Source: RPQJ01 sp963793005
GTDB lineage: Bacteria; Pseudomonadota; Gammaproteobacteria; Steroidobacterales; Steroidobacteraceae
DNA length: 64,000 bases
Reading direction: 5' to 3'
NCBI GenBank assembly: GCA_963793005.1
Contig: CAWBYP010000006.1
Location: forward strand, 1-64,000
Shown here: positions 9,379 through 17,752 of the stretch, in pieces
Layout: every line of letters starts with the position of its first letter
Position numbering within the stretch: position 1 is the first letter of the stretch
Program-made: the position numbers and the translations under genes
Notes under the pieces: model-generated
Told to the model about the DNA's origin: nothing
Databases searched by the model: none
Seen by the model: only the letters and a program-made list of their open reading frames with translations

Positions 9379-10360
9379 TCAGTTTCTGCCATTCCTGCCG
9401 GCGAGCGTGTCGGACGGCGACTCACCGAAGGCCTTGCCGGTATTGCACCGCAAATCGGCCGAGATGCGTGAAGCCGACCCGGGCGGCCGCCTCTGTAACC
9501 GTGCGGGTCGCTCCGGGCGCCGCGAGCAGGCGGCGGGCCAGTTCGAGACGACGCGAGGCAACCAGTTCGAGTGGCGTCTGGCCCCACCGAGCCAGGCATG
9601 CCTTCTGCAGGCCCCGCGCTCCAACGCCGGCGACTGCGCTCAAGCGGCGGATCGTGATCGGCTCCGAGGCGTGCTCGCGGATCCAGCACTCGACCCGCTC
9701 CGCCGCCTGGCGACTGCCCGGAGACGCGGGTCTGCAGGCCCGTCAACTGGACAGACCCGGCCCGCCAGCCAGTATGCCATCTGGCGCTCCACGTCCCGCA
9801 CTACTTTCGCCTGCATCGTCCCGGCGCTCGATGCTGACGTGCTGCGCGATGCTGCCTGACCAGCGACGCGAACGATGTCGACTCTGACCCCGGACAGCGG
9901 CATCTCGATCGATCGCAGCGCGACGTGCCTCGGTGCGGCCCATGGCCACCTCGTCAATCGCTTCTCGAAGCAATGACGGATCGAGCTGGATTCCCAGCGC
10001 ATCGCCAGGGGGCGTACCAATCGTGTAGACGTGCTCGGGCGCAAGCATCACCGCAACGTCCGGAGCGGATCGGAGGTGTCGTCGCCCCACGGCGTAGTCG
10101 GCTCCGAACTGCAGCGGCAGGTGGACCGTCACTGCACTATTGGCGGCGCGTACCGTGCTGGGAATCGCAAACGAGACCGACCCTGCGACACTACGGTCCG
10201 TGGCGGTGACTTCAATGCCGAATCCGAGCGCGCCTCGCGCCCGCGGCACTCGCGAATGATCGCCAAAATTGCGGCGCAAGAATTCCGCGGCCTCGTCCAG
10301 GTCGTTGGTCCGGAAGCTCAGGATCTTCCGCGCATCGTCGGCGCTGGCGCCTGTGCCCAT
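9379..10360 (-). pseudogene. AraC-family regulator, multiply frameshifted
   Basis: Pieces in several minus-strand frames reconstruct an AraC-type activator of roughly 325 residues. The N-terminal piece from ATG 10360 resembles the AraC-binding-like domain (RTNDLDEAAEFLRRNFGDH, VTVHLPLQFGADYAVG). A middle piece in another frame carries VRDVERQMAYWL. A third frame carries the helix-turn-helix core VGARGLQKACLARWGQTPLE and LELARRLLAAPGATRTVTEA with VGFTHLGRFAVQYR, and a last shift gives AFGESPSDTLAG before the stop. At least three frame changes are needed, between about 9900 and 9450. It would be a ligand-responsive transcription factor, perhaps acting on neighbouring exported-protein genes, though no target site was recognised. 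Confidence 0.65.
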
Positions 10361-10582
10361 CGACTCTCCCCGTCGGCAAACTTCGATCCAGGGGTGAGGT
10401 TATACAAACGCATCCGGCCCCACCAGTCTCCCGGGATCGCGCCAGGTTGTCGCGCAACCGGGCCGGCGAACACCAGTCGCCCCGTTTGGATGTGCGCTGC
10501 AGCATTGAAGCCGTTCGCTTTTCGGATAGTTTCGGCGCGCCGAATCACGGTAGCTTCCGCACTCGGCACCTCGGAGGATCAC

Positions 10583-11182
10583 ATGAACACGTATGCCATC
10601 GTGGCGACCGGCATGGTCGCGCTGGGCCTGATGGCCCCGGTTCTGCCTGCCCACGCGGATTCCTCGGACGCCAATTGCGAGGTTCGCAAGGACGGCGACA
10701 AGAACAAGGGCGCGTCGGGTCCCTGCACCTTCTCGCAGAGGCAGGGGTACGTCGATATCGACCTCCGCAACGGCAACACCTTCAGCCTGTCCCCCGGGGG
10801 CAAGTCCAATCACTACAAGGACCAGCACGGCAACCAGGTCATACGGTCGATGAACGGCAACGAACAGGTATACAAGTGGGAGAACGACAAGAAGATCATC
10901 GTCACCTTCCCTCCTGCCTTCAGCCACGGAAATTCGGCTCACTCGTCCTACCGGGCCGGCGATACCGCGCCTGACCTTGCGGATCTCGTGGGCGCCAAGG
11001 CTGGCCAGGCCGAAGGCCAGCTGGAAAGTCGTGGCTACGCGTACATGAGCGGATCGACGTCCGGCGATTCGAAGTACAGCAACTGGTACAACCGCTCCAA
11101 CGGTCGCTGCGTCACCATTCGCACCGAGCAGGGCCGCTACCAGTCGATCGTGCAGGCTCCGCCATACGATTGCGGGCACTGA
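10583..11182 (+). CDS. Secreted two-domain hypothetical protein
   Basis: The 199-residue protein begins at ATG 10583 after a perfect GGAGGA ribosome site. A signal peptide ends near LPAHADSS. The first domain has CEVRKDGDKNKGASGPCTF, QRQGYVDIDLRNGNTFSLSP and VYKWENDKKIIVTF, with two Cys likely to pair. The second domain, after a Ser/His-rich linker, has APDLADLVGAKAGQAEGQLE, RGYAY, YNRSNGRCVTIRT and a C-terminal PYDCGH, again with two Cys. It is the intact paralogue of the frameshifted gene at 7495-8101. The next gene starts three bases after its stop, so the two are probably cotranscribed. No enzymatic motif is visible and the function is unknown. Confidence 0.75.
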   Translation: MNTYAIVATGMVALGLMAPVLPAHADSSDANCEVRKDGDKNKGASGPCTFSQRQGYVDIDLRNGNTFSLSPGGKSNHYKDQHGNQVIRSMNGNEQVYKWENDKKIIVTFPPAFSHGNSAHSSYRAGDTAPDLADLVGAKAGQAEGQLESRGYAYMSGSTSGDSKYSNWYNRSNGRCVTIRTEQGRYQSIVQAPPYDCGH

Positions 11183-11185
11183 TTC

Positions 11186-11943
11186 ATGCGTGCACACATC
11201 GTGCTCGCGGCCCTGCTCGCGATCGCAGTCCCGGCCGCGAACGCGGCAAGCGAAATCCGCACGCAGCGGGTCAAATTCGCGCGTGGCGCGAACAGCGCAG
11301 TTGTCGAAGGCTCGATCACCGGCTATGAGACCGTCGATTACGTGCTCGGCGCCGGCAAGGGCCAGTACATGAACGTCAGCATGGCGACCAAGAACACCGC
11401 CACCTACTTCAACATCCTGGCGCCGGGCGAAAGCGAAGTGGCGTTCTTCAATCGGTTCGGTGAACGAGAACCAGTACGAGGGGACACTCCCAGCCACCGG
11501 CGACTACAGGATCCGCGTCTACATGATGCGCAGCGCGGCGCGGCGCAATGAGAAGGCGGACTACCGGCTGGAGATGATCATCACCGGAGCAACTGCTGCT
11601 CCGTCGAAGACGGCAGGCAGCCAGCGAACCTGGGACGCGCTCGTGCCAGGCACTGCCGTACCACGCAACCGGTGACATTCCCTGCGCCACGGCAGCCGGC
11701 CAACCGATGGGCTCGTGCCCGTTCGGCGTCAAGCGCGAAGCCAACGGCAGCGGGGTCGTCACGGTGACGAAACCGGACGGCCGCAAGCGTGACATCTTCT
11801 TCGAACAAGGCAAGGCCATCGGGGCCGACACGAGCTCCGCCGACCCGGGCGAGTTCAGTGCCAGCCGCGAAGGCGACAACACGATCGTTCGGATCGGCCA
11901 GGAACGCTACCAGATTTGGGACGCCGTCGTGTTCGGCGGTTGA
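11186..11943 (+). CDS. Exported PliG-like protein, two frameshifts
   Basis: Three consecutive plus-strand frames form one exported protein of about 250 residues. The first frame has a signal peptide (IVLAALLAIAVPAANA) and RVKFARGANSAVVEGSITGY with LGAGKGQYMNVSM. A frame change near 11455 leads into NENQYEGTLPATGDYRIRVY and RRNEKADYRLEMIITGA. A second near 11645 leads into GQPMGSCPFGVKREANGSG, DGRKRDIFFEQGKAIGADTS and YQIWDAVVFGG. The first half has the layout of inhibitors of g-type lysozyme (PliG-like fold), which would suggest a periplasmic beta-sandwich, but that assignment is by pattern only. It follows the secreted two-domain protein directly. Function is unproven. Confidence 0.6.
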
Positions 11944-12018
11944 CAGGTACTGTCTCGAGTCGAACCGAGAGATCCCGAGCTCACCGGCGGCCGGCCGGCC
12001 AGCCATGCAAGGTCCAAC

Positions 12019-13065
12019 ATGCACATGATCAGACGTCATTTTCTGGCAACGTTGGCGCTGCTCGCGCCGCTGGCGGCCCAGGCCGTGCCGTTCTGGGGCG
12101 CAACCGACTCGCGGCCCCCGGAAACGCCGCCGGCGGACCTCAAGCCAGGGGAGTTCGTGTGGAACCCCGTCGTGGCGGATATCGGTCCGATCCTGGTACT
12201 GGTGAGCCTTGATGAACAACGCGCCTACGTGTACCGCAACGGTGTGCAGATCGGCTTCACGACGATCAGCAGCGGCAAGCCGGGCCACGGCACCCCCACG
12301 GGCGTGTTCGTGATCCTGCAGAAGGACAAGGACCACCGGTCCTCCAAGTACAACAGTGCGCCGATGCCGTACACACAACGCCTGACCTGGGATGGCGTCG
12401 CGCTGCATGCGGGCGGGCTGCCCGGCTACCCGTCGTCGCATGGCTGCGTGCATCTTCCGTCGAAGTTCTCGGAGGAACTGTTCGCCGTATCGCCGATGGG
12501 CATGACGGTGGTCGTGGCCGACAAGCGCACGGCCCCATCTGAAGTCCTTCACCCACCGGCATTCTCACCGGTCGACCCGGGGACCGGCGAGCCCGTAGTC
12601 GCGGAACGCCTGGAGGACGAACAGGAGTTCCGGCTGGAACCGGAGAAGTCAAAGGACGGCCCGGTGTCAATCCTGATGAGCGTCGCCGACCAGCGCGTGA
12701 TCGTGCTGCGCAACGGCATCGAGGTCGGACGCTCGCGGATCGAGGTGGTGGACCGGTCCGTACCGATCGGGACCCATACATTCGTGCTGCAGTCCGGACC
12801 CGGCTCGGGCCCGGCCGCGCCGGTGCCCGATCCGCGGACCCTGCCCTGGCTGGCGGTCCCGATGCCGGGCCACCAGGAAGATGCAGGACGGCCCATGCGA
12901 CCGGAAGTCGTGGCGAGCATTTCGGTACCGCCCGGGTTCATGCGCGCGGTCAGCACGATGCTCGCGCCCGGCACGACCTTCTTCATCACCGACGCGCCGA
13001 TCCTTGCCGAGAACACGGCCAACGACTTCACCGTATTGAGCAACGGCGCGCCGGACGATACCTAG
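12019..13065 (+). CDS. L,D-transpeptidase (YkuD family)
   Basis: This 348-residue exported protein has a short signal peptide (RRHFLATLALLAPLAAQA) and a YkuD domain at about residues 55-170. The catalytic motif is HAGGLPGYPSSHGCVHLP, with the nucleophilic Cys near residue 142. Such enzymes make 3-3 peptidoglycan cross-links or attach proteins to the wall. A second region (residues 215-260, VSILMSVADQRVIVLRNGIE) repeats the start of the YkuD fold but has no His/Cys motif, so it looks like a non-catalytic second copy. ATGs at 12019 and 12025 are both possible starts. It converges on the CPBP protease gene, with a small hairpin between them. Confidence 0.85.
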   Translation: MHMIRRHFLATLALLAPLAAQAVPFWGATDSRPPETPPADLKPGEFVWNPVVADIGPILVLVSLDEQRAYVYRNGVQIGFTTISSGKPGHGTPTGVFVILQKDKDHRSSKYNSAPMPYTQRLTWDGVALHAGGLPGYPSSHGCVHLPSKFSEELFAVSPMGMTVVVADKRTAPSEVLHPPAFSPVDPGTGEPVVAERLEDEQEFRLEPEKSKDGPVSILMSVADQRVIVLRNGIEVGRSRIEVVDRSVPIGTHTFVLQSGPGSGPAAPVPDPRTLPWLAVPMPGHQEDAGRPMRPEVVASISVPPGFMRAVSTMLAPGTTFFITDAPILAENTANDFTVLSNGAPDDT

Positions 13066-13115
13066 CATCGGGACCCGAGGAGGCTGCGGGCCCGGGACCG
13101 CCAAACCGGCGCGGG

Positions 13116-13134
13116 GCGCGATCACGGATCGCGC
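13116..13134. terminator. Possible bidirectional terminator hairpin
   Basis: A perfect 8-base stem (GCGCGATC / GATCGCGC) with a three-base loop lies between convergent genes. No T tract follows on either strand, so the call is weak. Confidence 0.35.
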
Positions 13135-13137
13135 GAG

Positions 13138-14034
13138 TCAGACGGCGCGGCTGCGCGCTCGCTCGTCTCGGCGGATCAATGCCTCCAGCAGGACGAAGGT
13201 CAGCAATGCGCCGAAGAGCGTTACTCCCAGGACCAGCTTGAAGGACGGGTCCTCGATGATGACCGGGGCGAGCGAGGGCAGAACGTCCATGTCCGTACCG
13301 ATCAGCACGGAATTGCTGAAGTTGTTCGCCCAGTGCAGGCCGATTGCCGCCCACAAGGCCCCGGTACGGTACGCGAACCAGGCATACAGCAGCGCCGAGA
13401 CGAGGTAGGGCAGCAGGGCGTACCAGTTGCCTCCAAAGGCAGCGATGTTTGCGATGTGCATGGAGGCGAAGATCAGTGCCGGCACGCCGATGAACACGGC
13501 AGGGCTTGCGGTGTACCTGCGCACGAACTGGGTCATGTAGCCGCGGAACATGAACTCCTCGGTACTCGTCTGAATGAGCAGGCCGGCCCCGGCGACCGCG
13601 GCCAGCAGCAGCCATTGCCCAGGGTCCGGCGCCTGGAAGTGAATTCGCAGCAACCCCAGGACACCGAAGACCAGCGTCGAGGCCAGAGCGACGAAGATTT
13701 CGACGGCAAACGCGAGGCCGAGGGTCCGCAAGTCGAGCCGCCGTTCAGGAAATCCGAAGCTCCACCACGGGCGCTTCAACAGGTAGCGGGTGACCAGAGG
13801 CACGGCCGCGGCAGCCACGAAGAAGCTCGACGCCAGGCCCAGGGTCTGGCCGGCGGCGCTCCCCTTGAGAACCGTCAGGCCAAACAGCGTGAAAGGGACC
13901 GCGACCAGCGACCCCAGCATGAGCCAGCCTGCGAAGACCAGGATGAGCCCGATCGCGTAGCGGACGAAGGTAGCCGCACCCCGGTCCGACCAGTCCACGT
14001 AGCTCGCGACCCTGGCCGATGCGGGTGTCTCCAT
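13138..14034 (-). CDS. CPBP-family intramembrane metalloprotease
   Basis: The 298-residue protein has about eight hydrophobic segments. The diagnostic motif is STEEFMFRGY near residues 157-166 (EExxxR), followed by FASMHIAN and GLHWANNFSN, which supply the conserved His residues of the CPBP (CAAX-like/bacteriocin-processing) family. Members cleave or protect substrates within the membrane, but no substrate can be inferred here. The gene begins 20 bases downstream of a strong hairpin that closes the preceding minus-strand gene, so it probably has its own promoter or is read by read-through. It converges with the L,D-transpeptidase gene. Confidence 0.85.
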   Translation of the reverse strand: METPASARVASYVDWSDRGAATFVRYAIGLILVFAGWLMLGSLVAVPFTLFGLTVLKGSAAGQTLGLASSFFVAAAAVPLVTRYLLKRPWWSFGFPERRLDLRTLGLAFAVEIFVALASTLVFGVLGLLRIHFQAPDPGQWLLLAAVAGAGLLIQTSTEEFMFRGYMTQFVRRYTASPAVFIGVPALIFASMHIANIAAFGGNWYALLPYLVSALLYAWFAYRTGALWAAIGLHWANNFSNSVLIGTDMDVLPSLAPVIIEDPSFKLVLGVTLFGALLTFVLLEALIRRDERARSRAV

Positions 14035-14054
14035 TGGGGGGTGTCCGTCAGACC

Positions 14055-14082
14055 GAGAGCCCCGATGCGGATCGGGGCTCTC
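14055..14082 (-). terminator. Hairpin terminator
   Basis: A perfect 12-base stem (GAGAGCCCCGAT / ATCGGGGCTCTC) with a four-base loop lies between the end of the 14.15-kb gene and the start of the CPBP gene, both on the minus strand. It probably ends the upstream transcript. The T-richer flank is on the plus-strand side, so direction is inferred from gene order. Confidence 0.6.
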
Positions 14083-14152
14083 GTTGTTGACTGTGGAACC
14101 CGCCGCACGTCAGGCGGCGCAGTCGGCAGACTGAATGCACCCGAGCTGGAGG

Positions 14153-14746
14153 TCAGTCCGAGTCGACTTCCAGTCGGAAGTCAGACCAGCGAAAGATGCC
14201 GGTATGGCCACGGTCCTCGAATCGCACCTTCTCGGGCCCGGTCATCCAGTGCCTCCCGTCAGAGGTGGCGAACTTGAAGCTTTGCGCCGAGCCCATCTTG
14301 ATGTCGAACAACTTGGATTGCCCGTTGACGGTCTCCTTGATGGAGCACCTGCCGTTATACAACTCGCGACCCGCCTCGACATTGCTCAATTTGCAGTGGC
14401 CTGATGTCCTGCCCGACAGGCCAAATCCGGCCGCAGAATTCCCGCTGGCCCCGGCGCTGGTCGACGCGTGGCCCTCCTGCACGCTGAGGTCCTGGACCTG
14501 CCCGTCGTTGGATACCAGGCAGCGCCAGCGCTGGCCGTCGGCATTCATGATGACCTCCGAGTTTGCCTGCGAAAACTCCGAGGAGACGATGTCCAGGTTC
14601 TGCAACTTGCCACCGTAGTTGCTGTTCACCGCCTGCATGCAGGCGGATTCGGCCGCACTACTGGCCTGGGCGTAAAGACTCGGCGAGCAGACGCTCAACA
14701 GGATCCCGGTCGTCGCGGAGATGAGTACAGGGGTCATGAATTTCAT
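14153..14746 (-). CDS. Exported hypothetical protein
   Basis: The protein has 197 residues and a signal peptide (MTPVLISATTGILLSVC to SLYAQASS). After a region with AESACMQAVNSNYGGKLQNL and NADGQRWRCLVSNDGQV comes a beta-rich domain with HCKLSNVEAGRELYNGRCSI, KLFDIKMGSAQSFKF and HTGIFRWSDFRLEV. That second domain has the same order of features (Cys, short hairpin, Gly-x-Cys, strand, F/Y-x-W strand) as the first domain of the 7.5-kb and 10.6-kb secreted proteins, which may mean distant kinship. It is followed by a strong hairpin terminator. The function is unknown. Confidence 0.65.
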   Translation of the reverse strand: MKFMTPVLISATTGILLSVCSPSLYAQASSAAESACMQAVNSNYGGKLQNLDIVSSEFSQANSEVIMNADGQRWRCLVSNDGQVQDLSVQEGHASTSAGASGNSAAGFGLSGRTSGHCKLSNVEAGRELYNGRCSIKETVNGQSKLFDIKMGSAQSFKFATSDGRHWMTGPEKVRFEDRGHTGIFRWSDFRLEVDSD

Positions 14747-14989
14747 CAGCAGACTTCCTCATATCGATGGTTTGGAAATTTCGAAGATAAGCCGGGTCCA
14801 GAGGGTCGATCTCCGTCTCACTGCCAAGTGACCTGGCCAGTGCGGACATCGCCATTGAACTGGACTGAAGAGTCTTCGAGCGTAGCCGCTCGGGTGCTCC
14901 TGCATCTATCCGGAATGCGAACGGGAGCACACAGAGGTCGGCAGGCGGGGGCGGGGGCCGCAGCGGCCTTCAGGGGCCACGCGGCGGGC

Positions 14990-15376
14990 TCAGCAGGACC
15001 CCGCTCGCGCACCCTCCACAAACGCCTCCAGCAAGGCATCTCGCCCACGGTCGCCGTGAACCAGGACTGGAATCGAATGACCCGAATCCGTTCTCTCGCT
15101 TGCCTGCAGGTTGAAACGCCACGTAGCAGCATCCGGCCCTTCGCCGCTCCACCACTCGCGGAGAATCTGCCTTGCGGCTTCATCCCCATACAGGTTGGCA
15201 TGGTCGACAAAGCCCCACACGCGAATCGTCTGGCCCTGCATCGCGCGCAGTTCATCGCCATTGCGCGCGAAACCGTTGCTGGTCATCGCCCCGAGGGCAA
15301 CGTAGCCGCTCGATGAGTCATGGCACGCCGCAAGCGATACTGCGCAAACGAAGACAACCTGTCGCAATTGCCGCAT
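14990..15376 (-). CDS. Small lipoprotein of unknown function
   Basis: The 128-residue product begins with a signal peptide ending in the lipobox SLAAC, so it should be lipid-anchored. The body contains ELRAMQGQTIRVWGFVDHAN, LYGDEAARQILREWWSGEGP and TWRFNLQASE, then GRDALLEAFVEGARAGSC at the stop. The composition suggests a small beta-barrel (OB-like) protein. The abrupt stop soon after the helix may mean that a C-terminal part was lost to a frameshift; another minus-strand frame continues downstream to 14818 but shows no recognisable domain. The 14747-14989 stretch has no other gene. It diverges from the TRAP transporter genes, with about 175 bases between the starts. Confidence 0.55.
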   Translation of the reverse strand: MRQLRQVVFVCAVSLAACHDSSSGYVALGAMTSNGFARNGDELRAMQGQTIRVWGFVDHANLYGDEAARQILREWWSGEGPDAATWRFNLQASERTDSGHSIPVLVHGDRGRDALLEAFVEGARAGSC

Positions 15377-15551
15377 CGGCGGATTGTGGACCGCCGTCAG
15401 CTGCGGTTGGCGACGACGGCAGTCCTCGTTGGCCGACAGGTTGTTCCGGACTGGCGGAAGGATTGGTGGCTCCAGGACGGAGTCGAGCTATCGCACGCGG
15501 ATTTTCCCTGCGTGAGCCCGTACTATTGCCGGGCATCCGCAAGGGGGGCCG

Positions 15552-16104
15552 GTGAAAGCGCTCGAGGGCTTCGTCAGGACCAGTTGACGCGATCAACGAC
15601 TGGGTCGGCCGCACGGTCGCGTGGCTGACGCTGGGCTGCGTGCTCACCTGCTTCACCGTGGTCGTGCTGCGCTACGGCTTCAACATCGGGTTCCCCTGGA
15701 TGCAGGAACTCTACGTCTGGCAGCACGCAGCCGTGTTCATGGCCGGGGCCGGTTACACATTCCTGCACGGCGGGCACGTCAACGTCGACGTGCTGTACGG
15801 CCGCCTGGGGCCACGGGCCAGGGCGTGGACCGACATCCTCGGCACGCTTGCATTCCTGTTCCCCTGGCTCGCGATGCTGGCGGTCACCTCCGCGCCGTTC
15901 GTGCTCTCTTCGTGGAGCATCCGTGAACCGTCCAGCACTGCCGACGGCCTGCCCGCCGTCTACCTGCTCAAGTCGCTGCTCTGGGTGTTCTGCACGCTGC
16001 TGTTCGTGCAGGGCATGGCGCTGATCGTGCGGCGCGGGCTGTTTCTCGCCGGCCACGGCATGGCAGACCACGACCAGGACCCGGTGACCGATGAACGCGC
16101 CTGA
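15552..16104 (+). CDS. dctQ: TRAP transporter small permease (DctQ-like), N-terminal frameshift
   Basis: From GTG 15552 the frame reads VKALEGFVRT and then stops, while the downstream frame continues VDAINDWVGRTVAWLTLGCV. One extra base at about 15582 explains this. The joined product of about 183 residues has four membrane helices, as in the small subunit of tripartite ATP-independent periplasmic transporters, with FPWMQELYVWQHAAVFMAGA matching the family core. It should pair with the large permease encoded 24 bases downstream to move an organic acid with sodium. If the frameshift were real, translation could restart only at ATG 15640 or nearby, losing most of the first helix. Sequence error is the simpler explanation. 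Confidence 0.8.
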
Positions 16105-16128
16105 GTCATCGCAGGGAGCGGCCAGCCG

Positions 16129-17742
16129 ATGAGCACCATGCTGATCGGCGAGATCCTGGCGGTGGCGATGTTCGTGTCCACGATCGGGGCCGTGCTGATC
16201 GGCTACCCGGTGGCCTTCACGCTGGCCGGGGTCGCCCTGGCATTCGCCGCGATGGGAATCGCGCTCGGCGTGTTCGATGTCGCGATCCTCTCGGCGCTGA
16301 CCGGTCGCTACTTCGGCACGATGACCAACGAGACGCTGGTCGCCGTGCCCTTGTTCGTCTTCATGGGCGTGATGCTCGAGCGCTCGAAGATCGCCGAGGC
16401 CCTGCTGACCACGATGGGCGAACTGTTCGGCTCGCTGCGCGGCGGGCTCGGCTACTCGGTGGTGATCGTCGGGGCGCTGCTCGCGGCCTCGACCGGCATC
16501 GTTGGTGCCACCGTGGTCACGATGGGCCTGCTGTCGCTGCCGGCGATGATGCGCGCCGGATACGACCCGAAGCTCGCCACCGGCACGATCTGCGCCGCAG
16601 GAACGCTCGGCCAGATCATCCCGCCCTCCACGGTACTGATCTTTGTCGGTGACATCCTGCAGGGCGCCAACCAGCAGGCGCAGCTGGAGCTGGGCAACAT
16701 GGCCCCGGAACCGATCTCGGTGGGCCAGCTGTTCGCGGGCGCGGTCATCCCAGGCCTGGTGCTGGTTGGCTTGTACCTCGCCTGGATCCTGTTCAAGTCG
16801 ATCGTCGAGCCGCGTTCCTGCCCGCCGATCGCGATGACCGACGAGCACCGCGCAGGGCTCGCCGGACGCGTGCTGGGCGCGCTCGCTCCGCCGCTCGCGC
16901 TGATGCTCGCGGTGCTCGGTTCGATCCTGGCCGGCATCGCCACGCCCACCGAGTCGGCCTCGGTCGGCGCAGTGGGCGCCATGCTGCTGGCGGTCACAAA
17001 GCGGCGCTTCAACCTGCAGCTGCTGCGCGAAGTGATGCGCACGACGCTCGGCATCACCTCGATGATCTTCGTTATCCTGCTCGGCGCCAGCGTGTTCAGC
17101 CTGGTGTTCCGCGGGCTGGGCGGCGAGAACCTGGTGCACGACGCCCTCGCCTCGCTGCCCGGCGGCATCTTCGTCGCCGTGCTGGCCGTTATGACCGTGA
17201 TCTTCGTGCTCGGCTTCTTCCTCGACACGTTCGAGATCATCTTCATCGTCGTGCCAATCACGGCGCCGGCACTGATCAAGATGGGCGTCGACCCGATCTG
17301 GCTCGGCGTAATGATAGGCATGAACCTGCAGGCGAGTTTCCTGACTCCACCCTTCGGCTTCGCGTTGTTCTACCTGCGCGGTGTCGCGGGCAGGCTGGTG
17401 CGGACCGTCGACATCTACAGGGGCGTCGTGCCGTTTGTCGGCCTGCAGCTGCTCGGCATCACGCTGGTCGCGCTTCTGCCCGGCCTCGCGACCAGCCTGC
17501 CGTCGCGGCTGTATTCAGTCGAGACGCCGGTGCGCGACCCAGCTGAGGTTTCGGCTCCAGTTTCGGCTCCAGCTCCAGCTTCGGCTCCAACTCCAGCTTC
17601 GGCTTCAGATTCTGCTCCAAGCGTCGTGACGTCACCCTCGGGTTCGCCAGTGGCAGACGATTTCAGCGGCCTGCTCGAGGAACCGACGCCCGGGAAGAAC
17701 CCGCCCTACCGGGACGATTTCAAGGACCTGGTACCGGACTGA
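16129..17742 (+). CDS. dctM: TRAP transporter large permease (DctM-like)
   Basis: The protein of 537 residues has about 12-13 membrane helices. Typical DctM features include ALTGRYFGTMTNETLVAVPL, LVFMGVMLE-like FVFMGVMLERSKIAEALL, GTLGQIIPPSTVLIF and MNLQASFLTPPFGFALFYL. It forms the channel-like transport subunit with the small permease for sodium-driven uptake of a carboxylate. It is about 100 residues longer than usual because of a C-terminal Ala/Pro/Ser-rich tail with repeated SAPAP units, then a negatively charged end with DDFSGLLEE and DDFKDLVPD. The binding-protein gene stands ten bases away on the opposite strand rather than upstream in the operon. Confidence 0.9.
   Translation: MSTMLIGEILAVAMFVSTIGAVLIGYPVAFTLAGVALAFAAMGIALGVFDVAILSALTGRYFGTMTNETLVAVPLFVFMGVMLERSKIAEALLTTMGELFGSLRGGLGYSVVIVGALLAASTGIVGATVVTMGLLSLPAMMRAGYDPKLATGTICAAGTLGQIIPPSTVLIFVGDILQGANQQAQLELGNMAPEPISVGQLFAGAVIPGLVLVGLYLAWILFKSIVEPRSCPPIAMTDEHRAGLAGRVLGALAPPLALMLAVLGSILAGIATPTESASVGAVGAMLLAVTKRRFNLQLLREVMRTTLGITSMIFVILLGASVFSLVFRGLGGENLVHDALASLPGGIFVAVLAVMTVIFVLGFFLDTFEIIFIVVPITAPALIKMGVDPIWLGVMIGMNLQASFLTPPFGFALFYLRGVAGRLVRTVDIYRGVVPFVGLQLLGITLVALLPGLATSLPSRLYSVETPVRDPAEVSAPVSAPAPASAPTPASASDSAPSVVTSPSGSPVADDFSGLLEEPTPGKNPPYRDDFKDLVPD
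17550..17610 (+). repeat. Low-complexity tandem repeat in dctM tail
   Basis: Degenerate copies of a TCGGCTCCA-containing unit encode the Ser-Ala-Pro tail of the large permease. The repeat keeps frame and looks like slippage-grown low-complexity coding sequence. Confidence 0.65.
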
Positions 17743-17752
17743 AGCCGAGGCG

